A DNA stretch of 64,000 nt from contig NZ_MUNY01000072.1 of assembly GCF_002002735.1 (NCBI RefSeq), positions 124,001 to 188,000 on the forward strand, read 5' to 3'. The notes under the pieces were generated by a model, which saw nothing but the letters and a program-made list of their open reading frames with translations, had not been told where the DNA came from and ran no database searches. Positions 27,338 through 36,421 of this stretch are shown one piece after another. The stretch comes from Algoriphagus sp. A40. Its GTDB lineage: Bacteria; Bacteroidota; Bacteroidia; Cytophagales; Cyclobacteriaceae. The translations under genes and the position numbers were made by a program. Every line of letters starts with the position of its first letter. The stretch's first letter is position 1.

Positions 27338-28492
27338 TTGAAAGTTCTCCTCGATCTTCAATACCTCAATGTCGCTTCCACGGGGATCAAAACCTACATG
27401 TTGGAGTTGGCAAAAGCAGCCCGGAAATATCCACATCCGGAGATCGAGTGGATATTTTCCCATGACCCTGAGGTCCAGGTAAATGATCCCTCTTATAAAA
27501 ACTTGCAATCCAAGATTCAAAGGTTGAATTACCACTTGGATTACTTTCGATGGAAGGAATTTCAACTGCCGGATTTGGTAAAGAGGATCCAACCAGACGT
27601 GTTGATTTGTCCGGACTTTGTTGCTCCTGCAGCTACTTTGCCCTGCAGGAGGCTGACTGTATTTCACGATGCTTTTTTTTGGCAAATGCCCGAAAACTAT
27701 CCGAAATGGTGGAGAAAATATTTTCTGAGTCTGATCAAAAAAGGACTGAAAGAGAACACGGAAATCATCACCACGACAACTTATTCCAAGAAATCTCTAC
27801 TCAACCATTTGGGAAATTCCTGGCCGGTTTATGTTATTTATCAAGCCCCAAAAGGGTTGTTAGCTGATTCAAATCCTGAGATTTTATCTAAAAACAAACT
27901 CGGTAAAAAGGATTTCTTTCTTCACATTGGCACCTTTGACAAAAGAAAAAATCTTCCCCTGCTGGTGAGTGCCTTTGCGGAATTTTTATCCAAAACCCAG
28001 TCAGAAAAAAAGCTCGTTTTAGCAGGAGGCCCCGGTCAAAGCAAACAGATGAATGATTATCCAGTCGTCAAAGAATTGATCCGGAAGTTGGGTTTAAATG
28101 AAAAAATTCTACTTCCCGGTTATCTATCGGATGGAGAAATCAAAGCCTTGTATGAGGAAGCATTCAGCTATGTCTTTCCCTCAGAAAATGAGGGATTTGG
28201 CATTCCCATTTTGGAGTCCATGGGCTTTGGCGTGCCGGTGATTCATTCGGATCAGCCTGCTTTATTGGAGGTTGCTGGAGGTGCCGGTTTGGTGTTTGAG
28301 TCTGGGGTGCAGTCCGATTTGATGGAAAAAATGATACTTTTGGAGCAAAATAACGATTTGAAATCAGGGCTTATTCAATCTGGCACTTCCAGATTTAAAG
28401 ACTTTTCAGCAAAAAAATTTATCGAAGCTTTTAATCAGATTATTCTCAGTTCGCCAAAGCTCAATGAGGCAAATCACCTGCCCGGTCTGTAA
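27338..28492 (+). CDS. Glycosyltransferase family 4
   Basis: A 384-residue GT-B enzyme. The N-terminal acceptor domain begins MKVLLDLQYLNVASTGIKTY, with the GIKTY glycine loop. The donor domain has FFLHIGTFDKRKNLPLLVSAF and PSENEGFGIPILESMGFGVP, the E-x7-E pair that contacts the nucleotide sugar. The start is TTG at 27338; the first in-frame ATG would cut off the conserved N-terminal strand. It is preceded by a strong -7 element at 27287. It overlaps the next gene by 29 bp. Confidence 0.87.
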   Translation: MKVLLDLQYLNVASTGIKTYMLELAKAARKYPHPEIEWIFSHDPEVQVNDPSYKNLQSKIQRLNYHLDYFRWKEFQLPDLVKRIQPDVLICPDFVAPAATLPCRRLTVFHDAFFWQMPENYPKWWRKYFLSLIKKGLKENTEIITTTTYSKKSLLNHLGNSWPVYVIYQAPKGLLADSNPEILSKNKLGKKDFFLHIGTFDKRKNLPLLVSAFAEFLSKTQSEKKLVLAGGPGQSKQMNDYPVVKELIRKLGLNEKILLPGYLSDGEIKALYEEAFSYVFPSENEGFGIPILESMGFGVPVIHSDQPALLEVAGGAGLVFESGVQSDLMEKMILLEQNNDLKSGLIQSGTSRFKDFSAKKFIEAFNQIILSSPKLNEANHLPGL

Positions 28493-29360
28493 AATTCCTC
28501 CAGAAAACACTCCGGTTTCCCAATCGATTCATTTATGCAACACCTGTGGGGTTCGATGGACCTACTTTGTCGAGGAAGTGGATTCAGAAGCACTTTATAA
28601 AGATGAAGTTTATTCTATAGTAGATAACAGGAAATCGATTTTTGAGCGGATTATCTTTTTCGAGGCAAAAAAAATTCTTCGAAAAGCGCATGAAATTCAT
28701 CCCAACGCAAATTCACTTTTAGATTTTGGCTCAGGCAAGGGGCAATTTCTCTCCAAAGCAAAAGAAGCGGGGTGGAAAGGCTTGGGTATTGAAACTGCAA
28801 TCGAAAGAGCTACTTTTGCGCGGGAAAAATATCAGGTGGCTGTTTTGAATGACTTTTATCAGGGAGGCAAAATCCAAAATGGAAACTTTGACTTCATTAC
28901 TCTAAATCATGTTTTGGAACATTTGCCAGACCCGATGATGCTTTTGTCTGACCTTCTGGAGAATAATCTGGCAAAAGATGGGCTTGTATATTTAGAAGTA
29001 CCCCGCTCAGATTCCTGGCAGGCTAAAATCGCCGGATTGAATTGGATGCATTGGGACATTCCGAAGCATTTGACCCACTGGACGGAAGAAGGACTGGAAA
29101 AGGAGTTTTCAAAAATCGGGTTTAAAAAAGTAAGTTCACGTGGTTTCTCCGTTCATTTGGGGGTGTTAGGTATGCTTCATGCCTTGCTTTCCAAAGCAGG
29201 TTACAAAGAGAATCTTATCTTGCGGTTGAAGAAGAACAAAACTCCGAGTTTGCTTTTATTGATTGCTTTGTTTTTTCCATTTGCAATGATTTTTGAATTG
29301 ATTTCCTCTGGATTTGATAAGTCCGGAATCTTTGGGATTTACCTGAGAAAAAATGGCTAA
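28464..29360 (+). CDS. Zinc-ribbon class I SAM-dependent methyltransferase
   Basis: A 298-residue relative of the methyltransferase at 26316. Cysteine pairs CPVCKIP and CNTCGVRW form a zinc ribbon. The SAM-binding motif is LLDFGSGKGQFL and the post-motif is LNHVLEHLPDPMMLL. A hydrophobic C-terminal stretch (about 250-275) could contact the membrane. Overlaps with both neighbours (29 and 8 bp) show tight coupling with the flanking glycosyltransferases, so it probably acts on the sugar being assembled. Substrate not known. Confidence 0.82.
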   Translation: MRQITCPVCKIPPENTPVSQSIHLCNTCGVRWTYFVEEVDSEALYKDEVYSIVDNRKSIFERIIFFEAKKILRKAHEIHPNANSLLDFGSGKGQFLSKAKEAGWKGLGIETAIERATFAREKYQVAVLNDFYQGGKIQNGNFDFITLNHVLEHLPDPMMLLSDLLENNLAKDGLVYLEVPRSDSWQAKIAGLNWMHWDIPKHLTHWTEEGLEKEFSKIGFKKVSSRGFSVHLGVLGMLHALLSKAGYKENLILRLKKNKTPSLLLLIALFFPFAMIFELISSGFDKSGIFGIYLRKNG

Positions 29361-30501
29361 GGCTCGAAATGTACTTTTTCTACAAAGCTCCTCTGACCTT
29401 TATGGTTCGGGCAGGATCATATTGCAAGTATTGAGGCTATTTAAGAGAGAAGGCTTTAATCCCGTGGTTGTTCTTACAGGACCTGGACCACTTCAGACAA
29501 TATTGGAGCGGGAAAATTTTCCGGTTTACATCTTTAATCTGGGAATTCTCCGCAGGAAATACGTAAACCCATCAGGTCTCCTGAATAGACTGAACAAAAA
29601 TCTGAAAGCCTATCAATTTCTGAGCGGATTGCACCAGAAATACGGTTTTGAGCAGGTTTATTCCAATACACTTGCAGTCATAGTCGGAGCCTATTGGGCC
29701 AAAAGAAATCAGATTCAACACCAATGGCATATTCACGAAATTCTTCAAGGACCTGCTCCTTTGGTCAAGCTCCTGAGCAGCCTTCTGGACAATAGCACCC
29801 CAAGACCGATCGCTGTTTCACAGGCAGTTGCAGATCACTGGCAGCCACTTTTGAAGAAGTCTTTGATTCAGGTAATCCACAACGGAATCCCCTATGATGA
29901 ATTTTTAGCAGAATTCCCTTCGCCGAAAAAGCAATTGGGTCTGCCAGAAGACGAAATAACAATAGGAATGGTCGGTCGGATAAATCCTGGAAAAGGACAG
30001 CTTTTCTTTCTGGAAATGGCCGAAAAACTGGCAAAAAAATATCCTGCAACACATTTCGTCCTCGTTGGCGATTCCTTTCCAGGATATGAGCCTATCCAGG
30101 AGGAATTGGGAAAAAGGATCAAAGTCAAGAAACTGGAAAATAGGGTAACTTACCTTGGCTTCAGGTCAGATATTCCTGCGGTCATGAAGGCATTGGATAT
30201 TTTCGTTTTGCCCTCGATTTTGCCGGATTCCTTTCCTACTGTAATTTTGGAAGCAATGGCTTCAGGAAAACCCGTAGTTGCTACCAACTCAGGCGGAGCA
30301 TCAGAGATGGTGCTAGATGGAAAAACAGGGTATTTGATTCCGGTTGGCAGTGTTGACCATGGAGTTGAGGCGTTGGAAAAACTTATAAAAAATCCTGAAA
30401 TCCGTTTGGCTTTTGGTAAAGCAGGAAGAACTCGGGTACTATCTGTGTACAGTTTGGAAGCTTTCGAAGAAAAAATTAAACCCATCTATGCCGTCCTCTG
30501 A
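29353..30501 (+). CDS. Glycosyltransferase family 4
   Basis: A 382-residue GT-B enzyme. The start MAKARNVLFLQSSSDLYGSG is followed by the acceptor domain. The donor domain has TIGMVGRINPGKGQLFFLEM, HFVLVGDSFPGYE and LPSILPDSFPTVILEAMASG, the usual GT4 donor-binding elements. It overlaps the preceding methyltransferase by 8 bp and the following glycosyltransferase by 14 bp. Sugar specificity cannot be read from the sequence. Confidence 0.88.
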   Translation: MAKARNVLFLQSSSDLYGSGRIILQVLRLFKREGFNPVVVLTGPGPLQTILERENFPVYIFNLGILRRKYVNPSGLLNRLNKNLKAYQFLSGLHQKYGFEQVYSNTLAVIVGAYWAKRNQIQHQWHIHEILQGPAPLVKLLSSLLDNSTPRPIAVSQAVADHWQPLLKKSLIQVIHNGIPYDEFLAEFPSPKKQLGLPEDEITIGMVGRINPGKGQLFFLEMAEKLAKKYPATHFVLVGDSFPGYEPIQEELGKRIKVKKLENRVTYLGFRSDIPAVMKALDIFVLPSILPDSFPTVILEAMASGKPVVATNSGGASEMVLDGKTGYLIPVGSVDHGVEALEKLIKNPEIRLAFGKAGRTRVLSVYSLEAFEEKIKPIYAVL

Positions 30502-31612
30502 CAAAAAGCTGAAAGTGGCCATCATGGGTGCAAAGGGATATCCCTACGTTTATGGCGGGTATGATACAATGATCAAAGAACTCGGGGAAAGATTGACCGA
30601 GAGGGGAGTTGTCGTGCGCGTCTATAATCACAGGTCATTATTCGAGGATCGACCCCGTTTTATCAACGGAATCGAGTGTATTTACACTCCAGCAATTGAG
30701 ACCAAATCCCTGACACAGCTCACACATACCTTTACTTCAATGATCCACGCCTGCTTTTCAGACGTGGATGTCATTTTTGTAGTCAATAGCGGAAACGGTC
30801 CTTTTGGATTGATTTCAAAGTTGTTCCGAAAACCAACCGCCATCAATGTGGATGGGTTAGAATGGCTTCGCCCGAAATGGAAAGGTATGGGATCCAAGTA
30901 TTTTTTCTGGGCATCAAAGATGGCTACTAAGTTTTACGATCAGGTCATCAATGACTCTGAGGAGATGCGGAGAGTCTATCTTGAGCTTTTCAATGCTGAC
31001 TCCAAAGTAATCGCTTACGGTGCCAATCCAAAAGAGACAATGGATTCAAAACTGATTGAAAAGTGGAATCTGGAGAGCAAAAGTTACTTTCTGATTGTAG
31101 GAAGACTTGTGCCTGACAATAACGCCGACTTGATCATTGAAGGATTTTTGAAATCAGATTCCAAACGGATTTTCGCAATTGTCGGAGACGTACCTTTTGA
31201 AGACGAGTGGGCCAATCGGTTAAAAAACATTCAGGATAGTCGACTGCTTTTCACCGGCTATGTGACCGATCCGGATGAACTGGCGGCACTGTATGGTCAT
31301 AGTTATGCCTATTTTCATGGGCATGAGTTTGGTGGAACCAATCCGGCAATGCTCAAAGCATTGGGATATGGTTGTGCAATTTTAGCCTTGAATACCCCAT
31401 TCAATCAGGAAATGCTTCAAAATGGAAAGCATGGATGGTACTTTGAAAAATGCGTAGATTCTGTCAAAGAGATTGTGGAAAAATCGGAAACCGAACCTGA
31501 AAAAATGGAAGAATTCCGATTGACAGCAAGGACAGGCCTGACCCAGAAATACAATTGGGATTTTGTGACTGATCAGTATTTGGAGGTATTTGAGGCTTTG
31601 GCGGAAAAATAA
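30488..31612 (+). CDS. DUF1972-type glycosyltransferase family 4
   Basis: A 374-residue glycosyltransferase with the DUF1972 N-terminal signature VAIMGAKGYPYVYGGYDT and the later NVDGLEWLRPKWKG. Such proteins transfer rhamnose or related sugars in capsule and O-antigen loci. The donor domain has FLIVGRLVPDNNADLIIEG and GHEFGGTNPAMLKALGYGC. I use ATG 30488 (MPSSDKKLKVAIMG), which overlaps the upstream gene by 14 bp; an earlier start at 30413 reads through that gene. This is the last gene of the cluster. No obvious terminator follows in the 150-bp gap. Confidence 0.87.
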   Translation: MPSSDKKLKVAIMGAKGYPYVYGGYDTMIKELGERLTERGVVVRVYNHRSLFEDRPRFINGIECIYTPAIETKSLTQLTHTFTSMIHACFSDVDVIFVVNSGNGPFGLISKLFRKPTAINVDGLEWLRPKWKGMGSKYFFWASKMATKFYDQVINDSEEMRRVYLELFNADSKVIAYGANPKETMDSKLIEKWNLESKSYFLIVGRLVPDNNADLIIEGFLKSDSKRIFAIVGDVPFEDEWANRLKNIQDSRLLFTGYVTDPDELAALYGHSYAYFHGHEFGGTNPAMLKALGYGCAILALNTPFNQEMLQNGKHGWYFEKCVDSVKEIVEKSETEPEKMEEFRLTARTGLTQKYNWDFVTDQYLEVFEALAEK

Positions 31613-31727
31613 TTTCTACATTTTTTCAAAGTAAAGACCTTATCCCATACCGAATTCAGGTAAAAAATAGAATTGAAACATGAGGAACCCATCGGAAATT
31701 AAGGAACTTTCATCTCCGGATAGAACT

Positions 31728-31735
31728 TAACTTTA
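31728..31735 (+). promoter_or_regulatory. -7-like promoter element of the OsmC gene
   Basis: TAACTTTA (7 of 8 to TAnnTTTG) lies 31 bp before the OsmC start codon in an AT-rich gap. No clear TTG box at the usual distance. Confidence 0.35.
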
Positions 31736-31765
31736 TATCTTTCAACCTCTAAACTCTTTAATCCC

Positions 31766-32179
31766 ATGATCAGAAAAGCAACCGCCGTCTGGAACGGAAG
31801 CGGCAAAGAAGGCAAAGGTCACTTGACCACAGCCAGCACCGTCCTCAACAAAACACAATATTCTTTCAACACCCGATTTGAAGATGGAGTAGGTACAAAT
31901 CCGGAAGAATTGGTAGCAGCCGCGCATGCGGGCTGTTTTGCGATGAAGCTCAGCTTCAACCTCACCGGAGTAAACTTTCCCCCAAAAGAACTCGAAGTGA
32001 CCTCCAATATCACTTTTGAAGAAGGAACTTTGAAAAAATCCCATCTGGTATTGAAAGCTACTGTAGATGGAATTTCCGAAGAAGAATTTGCAAAGCAGGT
32101 GAAAGATGCTGAAGAAAACTGCCCGATTTCCAGAGCGCTCAAGATGGAAATCAGTGTGGAATACACATTGAACGCTTAA
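31766..32179 (+). CDS. OsmC family peroxiredoxin-like protein
   Basis: A 137-residue OsmC-type protein that reduces organic hydroperoxides using two cysteines. Both are present: Cys57 in AAAHAGCFAMKL and Cys119 in AEENCPISRAL. The basic N-terminus IRKATAVWNGSGKEGKG also fits the family. It acts in the cytoplasm in defence against organic peroxides. It stands alone, ends just before a terminator, and is convergent with rlmF. Confidence 0.93.
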   Translation: MIRKATAVWNGSGKEGKGHLTTASTVLNKTQYSFNTRFEDGVGTNPEELVAAAHAGCFAMKLSFNLTGVNFPPKELEVTSNITFEEGTLKKSHLVLKATVDGISEEEFAKQVKDAEENCPISRALKMEISVEYTLNA

Positions 32180-32203
32180 AAGTCCTCGCAGCACATAATA
32201 ACA

Positions 32204-32239
32204 AACTCTCCAAGAGATTAAAGTCCTTGGAGAGTTTTT
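32204..32239 (+). terminator. Intrinsic terminator after the OsmC gene
   Basis: A perfect 11-bp stem (32204-32214 with 32226-32236) is followed by five T. It overlaps the 3' end of the convergent rlmF gene and probably serves both. Confidence 0.8.
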
Positions 32240-33192
32240 CATTTGCTCCAGCGAAATTTGCTCCAATCTTCTCGTTGTTTGGGATTTAGAAATGTCCAGG
32301 CTACAAACCGGCTTTGCTTATTTCCCTGGGTCATTGGGACGGTTTTTTGCGCTGCCACTCCGGCATTTTTTAGAATAGCTTCAATCGGTTTGAGATTTTC
32401 GGACTTCGAAACCAAAGTCGTAAACCAAAACACCTGACTTTTGAACCTGCTGCTCTCCAGGATCATTTTTCTGATGAATTCCAGCTCTCCGCCTTCCGTC
32501 CAAAGTTCTGCACTTTGCCCACCGAAGTTCAGTTTGGCCTTAGAGACGTCCTTTCCGGTGAGATTCCGGATTTTTCTCCTGCTTCCTTCCTGCGCAGCTT
32601 CGGCTGATTCATGAAAGGGCGGATTGCAAAGCGTGAGATCAAAAAACTCTTCCTGTTGGATGATCCCTTCAAAGATCGCCTCCGGATTGTTTTGGCCTCT
32701 CAATTCGATTTTTTCCTGGAAGTTGGGGTTGTTATCCAGGTTTGATTTGGCGGAATTCAGTGCAATTGGATTGAGTTCGGAGCCGACAAACCTCCAGTCG
32801 TAGATCGCCGCTCCCAAGAGCGGGTAGATCAGATTGGCACCTGTTCCGATGTCTAAAACACGGATATTGACCGGTTTGGGAAGTTTTCCCACATTGCTTG
32901 GCGCCAGCAAATCCGCCAAATGATGGATGTAGTCCGCTCGACCTGGGATGGGTGGACAAAGAAAACCGTCGGGAATATCCCAAGAAACCACCTGATAATA
33001 CTTCTTCAAAAGTGCCCGATTGAGGATTTTTACGGCTTCTGGATTAGAAAAATCGATCGTTTGATTTCCAAATTCATTGGTAAAAATGAAGGTTTTCAGC
33101 TCAGGCAATGCCCCGACCAGGGTTTCCAGGTCGTAACGCCCTTGATGGAAATTGCGGGGATGGATACTTAATTTTGGTGCTGGGTTTTTCAT
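32239..33192 (-). CDS. rlmF: 23S rRNA (adenine-1618 N6) methyltransferase RlmF
   Basis: A 317-residue N6-adenine RNA methyltransferase. It shows the family start HPRNFHQGRYDLETLV, the SAM-binding VLDIGTGANLIYPLLG and the catalytic TLCNPPFHES motif (NPPF). Also typical are WDIPDGFLCPPIPGRADYIHH and FGGQSAELWTEGGE. It modifies A1618 (E. coli numbering) of 23S rRNA in the cytoplasm. It is followed on the minus strand by the OsmC-side terminator. Confidence 0.94.
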   Translation of the reverse strand: MKNPAPKLSIHPRNFHQGRYDLETLVGALPELKTFIFTNEFGNQTIDFSNPEAVKILNRALLKKYYQVVSWDIPDGFLCPPIPGRADYIHHLADLLAPSNVGKLPKPVNIRVLDIGTGANLIYPLLGAAIYDWRFVGSELNPIALNSAKSNLDNNPNFQEKIELRGQNNPEAIFEGIIQQEEFFDLTLCNPPFHESAEAAQEGSRRKIRNLTGKDVSKAKLNFGGQSAELWTEGGELEFIRKMILESSRFKSQVFWFTTLVSKSENLKPIEAILKNAGVAAQKTVPMTQGNKQSRFVAWTFLNPKQREDWSKFRWSK

Positions 33193-33216
33193 TTAGGCAA
33201 AACTACCCAATGTATC

Positions 33217-33948
33217 CTATTCCACTCCAAAACTCAGCTTCATGGTAATAGAAGCAGTTTTGTTCTTGGCTGCGGTATTGAAAGTGCCTCCCCAGGAATA
33301 ATCTTCCCCTGAGTTTTGCCCCGTAATCTGGAAGATTCCCATGTTGGCGGTGATCAGATCTCCAAGGTCAGAGTTGGAGTTTTCAGCTATCCGCTCAGCT
33401 CGGATTCTTCCGTCTTCAGTGGCTTTGGCGATCATCTCGAGCTTCAAAGATTCCAGTTGGGTGTAATAGTAGCGTGGAGGCTGGGAGTAAAAAGTAATGC
33501 CCTGATTGAGCAATTCGGTGATTTCACGGCTGATCTTTTCAACTTTTTCCACATCCTTGGATTCGATGACAAGGGTCTGACTCAACTGATAGCCGGTAAA
33601 GGTCTGACCGGCATAAGTGCCATTGGGCGTGTAGTTTTGCTGGTAAAGCGGATTGGTGCTCACGGCATTAAAGACCAGCTGCTCGGAAGGAATTCCTTTG
33701 GATTTAAGGTAATCGGTCACTGCACTTTTGTCTTTTTCAAGGTCTGCATAGGCGGTCTTGAGATCACCGCTTTCCCTGGAAAAATTACCGTCCCAAACTA
33801 CCAAGTCTGAAGAAAAGTTTTGCTCACCTAGTCCGGTTACGTTGATGGTTCCCTGAGGCCGGTTCCGGTTTACTATGGCATTGCCCAGTACGAATGCGGC
33901 TACGATGATTGCCACGGAAAAAAGTATTGAAGAAAGATTGGTCTTCAT
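33217..33948 (-). CDS. SIMPL domain-containing envelope protein
   Basis: A 243-residue protein with an N-terminal membrane anchor (about 7-26) and a SIMPL domain starting INVTGLGEQNFSSDLVVW. Family features include the internal KSKGIPSEQLVF, GYQLSQTLVIESKDVEKVEKI and the C-terminal IRAERIAENSNSDLG. SIMPL proteins are periplasmic or exported and function is poorly known. Here it is a single gene upstream of rlmF on the same strand (24-bp gap), so the two may be co-transcribed. Confidence 0.87.
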   Translation of the reverse strand: MKTNLSSILFSVAIIVAAFVLGNAIVNRNRPQGTINVTGLGEQNFSSDLVVWDGNFSRESGDLKTAYADLEKDKSAVTDYLKSKGIPSEQLVFNAVSTNPLYQQNYTPNGTYAGQTFTGYQLSQTLVIESKDVEKVEKISREITELLNQGITFYSQPPRYYYTQLESLKLEMIAKATEDGRIRAERIAENSNSDLGDLITANMGIFQITGQNSGEDYSWGGTFNTAAKNKTASITMKLSFGVE

Positions 33949-34005
33949 GATTTAGAAAGTTGATAAAGTGGAAGATAAGCTATTTCACAGAGGGAATCAA
34001 ATGCA

Positions 34006-34030
34006 AAAACCCGCCGAAGTGGCGGGTTTT
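34006..34030 (-). terminator. Intrinsic terminator after the M14 peptidase gene
   Basis: A 10-bp stem (arms 34006-34015 and 34021-34030) with loop GAAGT; on the minus strand it ends in a T run. It follows the M14 peptidase stop codon. Confidence 0.85.
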
Positions 34031-34055
34031 GACTTTCCTTTAGGAGAATGAACTG

Positions 34056-35528
34056 CTATAAAACCCGATTTTTAAATTCCTGCTTCTTTGGATTTTGGAG
34101 ATCGATCAGATAGCCGTTAACGATGGCGTATTTCAAGTCACCTTCTTTGGCCAAGAAAAAGTTGGGAGCTGACCCAGTCATCCAGCCGCCGGAGATTTTA
34201 TCTGTGGTTTTCAGGACCTGGATGGGCAAACCATGCAGTTGGCGAGCGGTTCCGTTTTTGACTTTGGCGGCCAAATACCCTTGCTTGAGCAGTTCGAGGG
34301 CTTTTTCTTCGGAAATGGCCTCGATATTTTCAAAGGCTTCGGGATAGACTTTTCCCAAGGTGAATTCCAAACCGGTCGCGTCCAAAGTTTCAAAACCAAA
34401 ATAGACCTGCATATCGCCCAAGTCATCGATTGCCCCCGAAACGTAATAGCTACCGTTCGACTCTGATTCCCTTCGCCTGATCACCAAGTCCAGCGGATAG
34501 AGCTTGCCGTTTACCTTGACCTGCATCTCGTTGATCATCAGATCGACAAGTTGCATCCCATTGTCAGGAATGGCGAAATACTGCTCCGTCGTGTAGCTTT
34601 CGTAGCCTTTGGTGGCGATCTGGTGCAGGGCATTAAGGATAATCATGAAATTGATTTTGCGGATGTATTGCTTCTCCGGATCGTTGGGATAACCGCCCGA
34701 TTCGATAAGGATGGTGGTCGTACCCCATTTCTGGATGTTGTCCCCAAAAGCACGCGGCTCAAAAGCGTCATCGTACTTGCCGACACCTCCCGGAATGAGC
34801 TGCTGCAGCAATTCATTCATCCCGGCAATGGTCTTCATCGCCCGTCCACGAACCTCATTGATTTCGGTTTCGTAGTTATAAGCCGGTGCCAAAAGTGAGA
34901 TCGTAGCCTGTTTCGGGGTGTTGACCACATTGTAATAGGTTTGCTGGTCGTGGAGGTTAAAACCAAATTCCGGCTCGAAGTCGTCCCGGGCTTTTTTGAG
35001 AATCACCGCCTCGGGAGAAATTTGGGAAATCGCATCCCGATTTAGGTCGATATCCAAGTTATTCCTTCTCTTAAATGCATCGGCGCCGTCGGGATTGAGC
35101 ATGGGTATAAACTTCAGGTTCAATTCAGAATCCAGGAGTTTTCTAAGTTCATCGTACCCGTCATTTTTTCCTTCCAGAAAATTAAACAAGTCAAAAAGTG
35201 CCATGGTAGCTGTACTTTCATTTCCGTGCATTTGCGACCAAAGCATGACCTTGGTCTGCCCTTTTCCCCAGTTCAAAGATGAAATACTTCGCTGATCGAT
35301 CGACTCGCCTAGTTTTTCGATTTTAAAAGCTGATGAATGCTTCTGGATCAAGGGCTGAATATCCGCGTGTTTGAATCGGCGGTGGGTAATCGCAGGCTCT
35401 TTGAATTTCTCATAAGCAGATTCCAGCACTGCCAAGGGCACCTTTTCGGAGGCTACTTGAGCTTGGATAGGAATAACAAGTAGAAGAAGAGAGGAAAAAA
35501 GCAGCTGAATTTTAATTGAAGCTTTCAT
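34056..35528 (-). CDS. M14 family zinc carboxypeptidase, exported
   Basis: A 490-residue protein with a signal peptide (about 1-23, ending PIQAQ). The M14 zinc site is visible: His101 and Glu104 in SQMHGNES and His193 in FNLHDQQTYY. LNPDGADAFKRRNNLDID carries the substrate-binding arginine region. Such enzymes cleave C-terminal residues of peptides or peptidoglycan in the periplasm. The C-terminal 150 residues form an extra beta-rich domain. It is a single gene. Confidence 0.88.
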   Translation of the reverse strand: MKASIKIQLLFSSLLLLVIPIQAQVASEKVPLAVLESAYEKFKEPAITHRRFKHADIQPLIQKHSSAFKIEKLGESIDQRSISSLNWGKGQTKVMLWSQMHGNESTATMALFDLFNFLEGKNDGYDELRKLLDSELNLKFIPMLNPDGADAFKRRNNLDIDLNRDAISQISPEAVILKKARDDFEPEFGFNLHDQQTYYNVVNTPKQATISLLAPAYNYETEINEVRGRAMKTIAGMNELLQQLIPGGVGKYDDAFEPRAFGDNIQKWGTTTILIESGGYPNDPEKQYIRKINFMIILNALHQIATKGYESYTTEQYFAIPDNGMQLVDLMINEMQVKVNGKLYPLDLVIRRRESESNGSYYVSGAIDDLGDMQVYFGFETLDATGLEFTLGKVYPEAFENIEAISEEKALELLKQGYLAAKVKNGTARQLHGLPIQVLKTTDKISGGWMTGSAPNFFLAKEGDLKYAIVNGYLIDLQNPKKQEFKNRVL

Positions 35529-35655
35529 GGAGTGGGGATTTTGTCAATCAGTTTTAAAACTAGGAAATCGGGTGAAATTTCTTGGATTAATTTGTTCCAA
35601 GCCAAAAAATCATGCCACGTACTGATGGAAATTGGGATACCGAGGTGACAGGAAA

Positions 35656-35687
35656 AAAATCCCGCAGCATCTCTGCCACGGGATTTT
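35656..35687 (-). terminator. Intrinsic terminator of the OmpR-type two-component operon
   Basis: A 9-bp outer stem (35656-35664 with 35679-35687) encloses an inner GCA/TGC pair; on the minus strand a run of T follows. It lies 39 bp past the response-regulator stop. Confidence 0.8.
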
Positions 35688-35725
35688 CTAGTCTTGTGTC
35701 TTAAATCTTGGATCCAATGTCTTTT

Positions 35726-36421
35726 TTAGCCTTCTCCCACAATCAGCTTAAACCCTTCGCCATGCACGGTGATGATCTGCACCTTGGGATCGTCTTTGAG
35801 GATTTTTCGGATTTTGCTCAGATAAACGTCCATGGATCGTGCGTTGAAGTAGCTGTCGTCACCCCAAATCTGCTTCAGGGCGTGACTTCGATTGACCAGC
35901 TTGTTGATTTCGGATGCAAGTAGGCGGATCAGTTCGTTTTCCTTGGAGGTAAGTTTATGCTTTCCTTCTGGGCCTTCAATAAACTGTTCGTCATAATGAA
36001 GGACAAAATCTCCGAAGGAATAAGTCTTGAGAGGATTGACTTCAGTGGATTTTTGGGTTCGGCGGAGGATAGCCGTAATCCTGAGCAGCAATTCCTCCAT
36101 GCTGAAAGGCTTAGTGAGGTAATCGTCCGCACCGATTTTCAGTCCTTCGATAATGTCATCTTTTTGATTCTTGGCCGTAAGGAAAAGGACTGGAAGATCC
36201 TCCTGAACTTTCTTGATCTCCTTGGCCAGGGTGAAGCCGTCTTTCTTCGGCATCATGATATCCAATAAGCAAAGGTCAAACTTGTCCTTTTTGAATTTAT
36301 TCCAGCCTTCCTCACCGTCACGGCAGAGGGTGGGTTCATAGCCTTTCATTTCAAGGTATTCCTTTAGAATGTCTCCTAAATTTGGATCATCCTCTACAAC
36401 TAATAGTTTGGCCTTGCTCAT
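35726..36421 (-). CDS. OmpR-family response regulator
   Basis: A 231-residue two-domain regulator. The receiver domain has the acidic pocket VVEDD at 8-12, the phosphorylated Asp54 in CLLDIMMPKKDG and Lys104 in YLTKPF. The C-terminal winged-helix domain (about 130-231) has LTSKENELIRLLA and NARSMDVYLSKIRKIL. It is downstream of its histidine kinase and overlaps it by 4 bp (ATGA), so they form one operon. Target genes are unknown. Confidence 0.94.
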   Translation of the reverse strand: MSKAKLLVVEDDPNLGDILKEYLEMKGYEPTLCRDGEEGWNKFKKDKFDLCLLDIMMPKKDGFTLAKEIKKVQEDLPVLFLTAKNQKDDIIEGLKIGADDYLTKPFSMEELLLRITAILRRTQKSTEVNPLKTYSFGDFVLHYDEQFIEGPEGKHKLTSKENELIRLLASEINKLVNRSHALKQIWGDDSYFNARSMDVYLSKIRKILKDDPKVQIITVHGEGFKLIVGEG

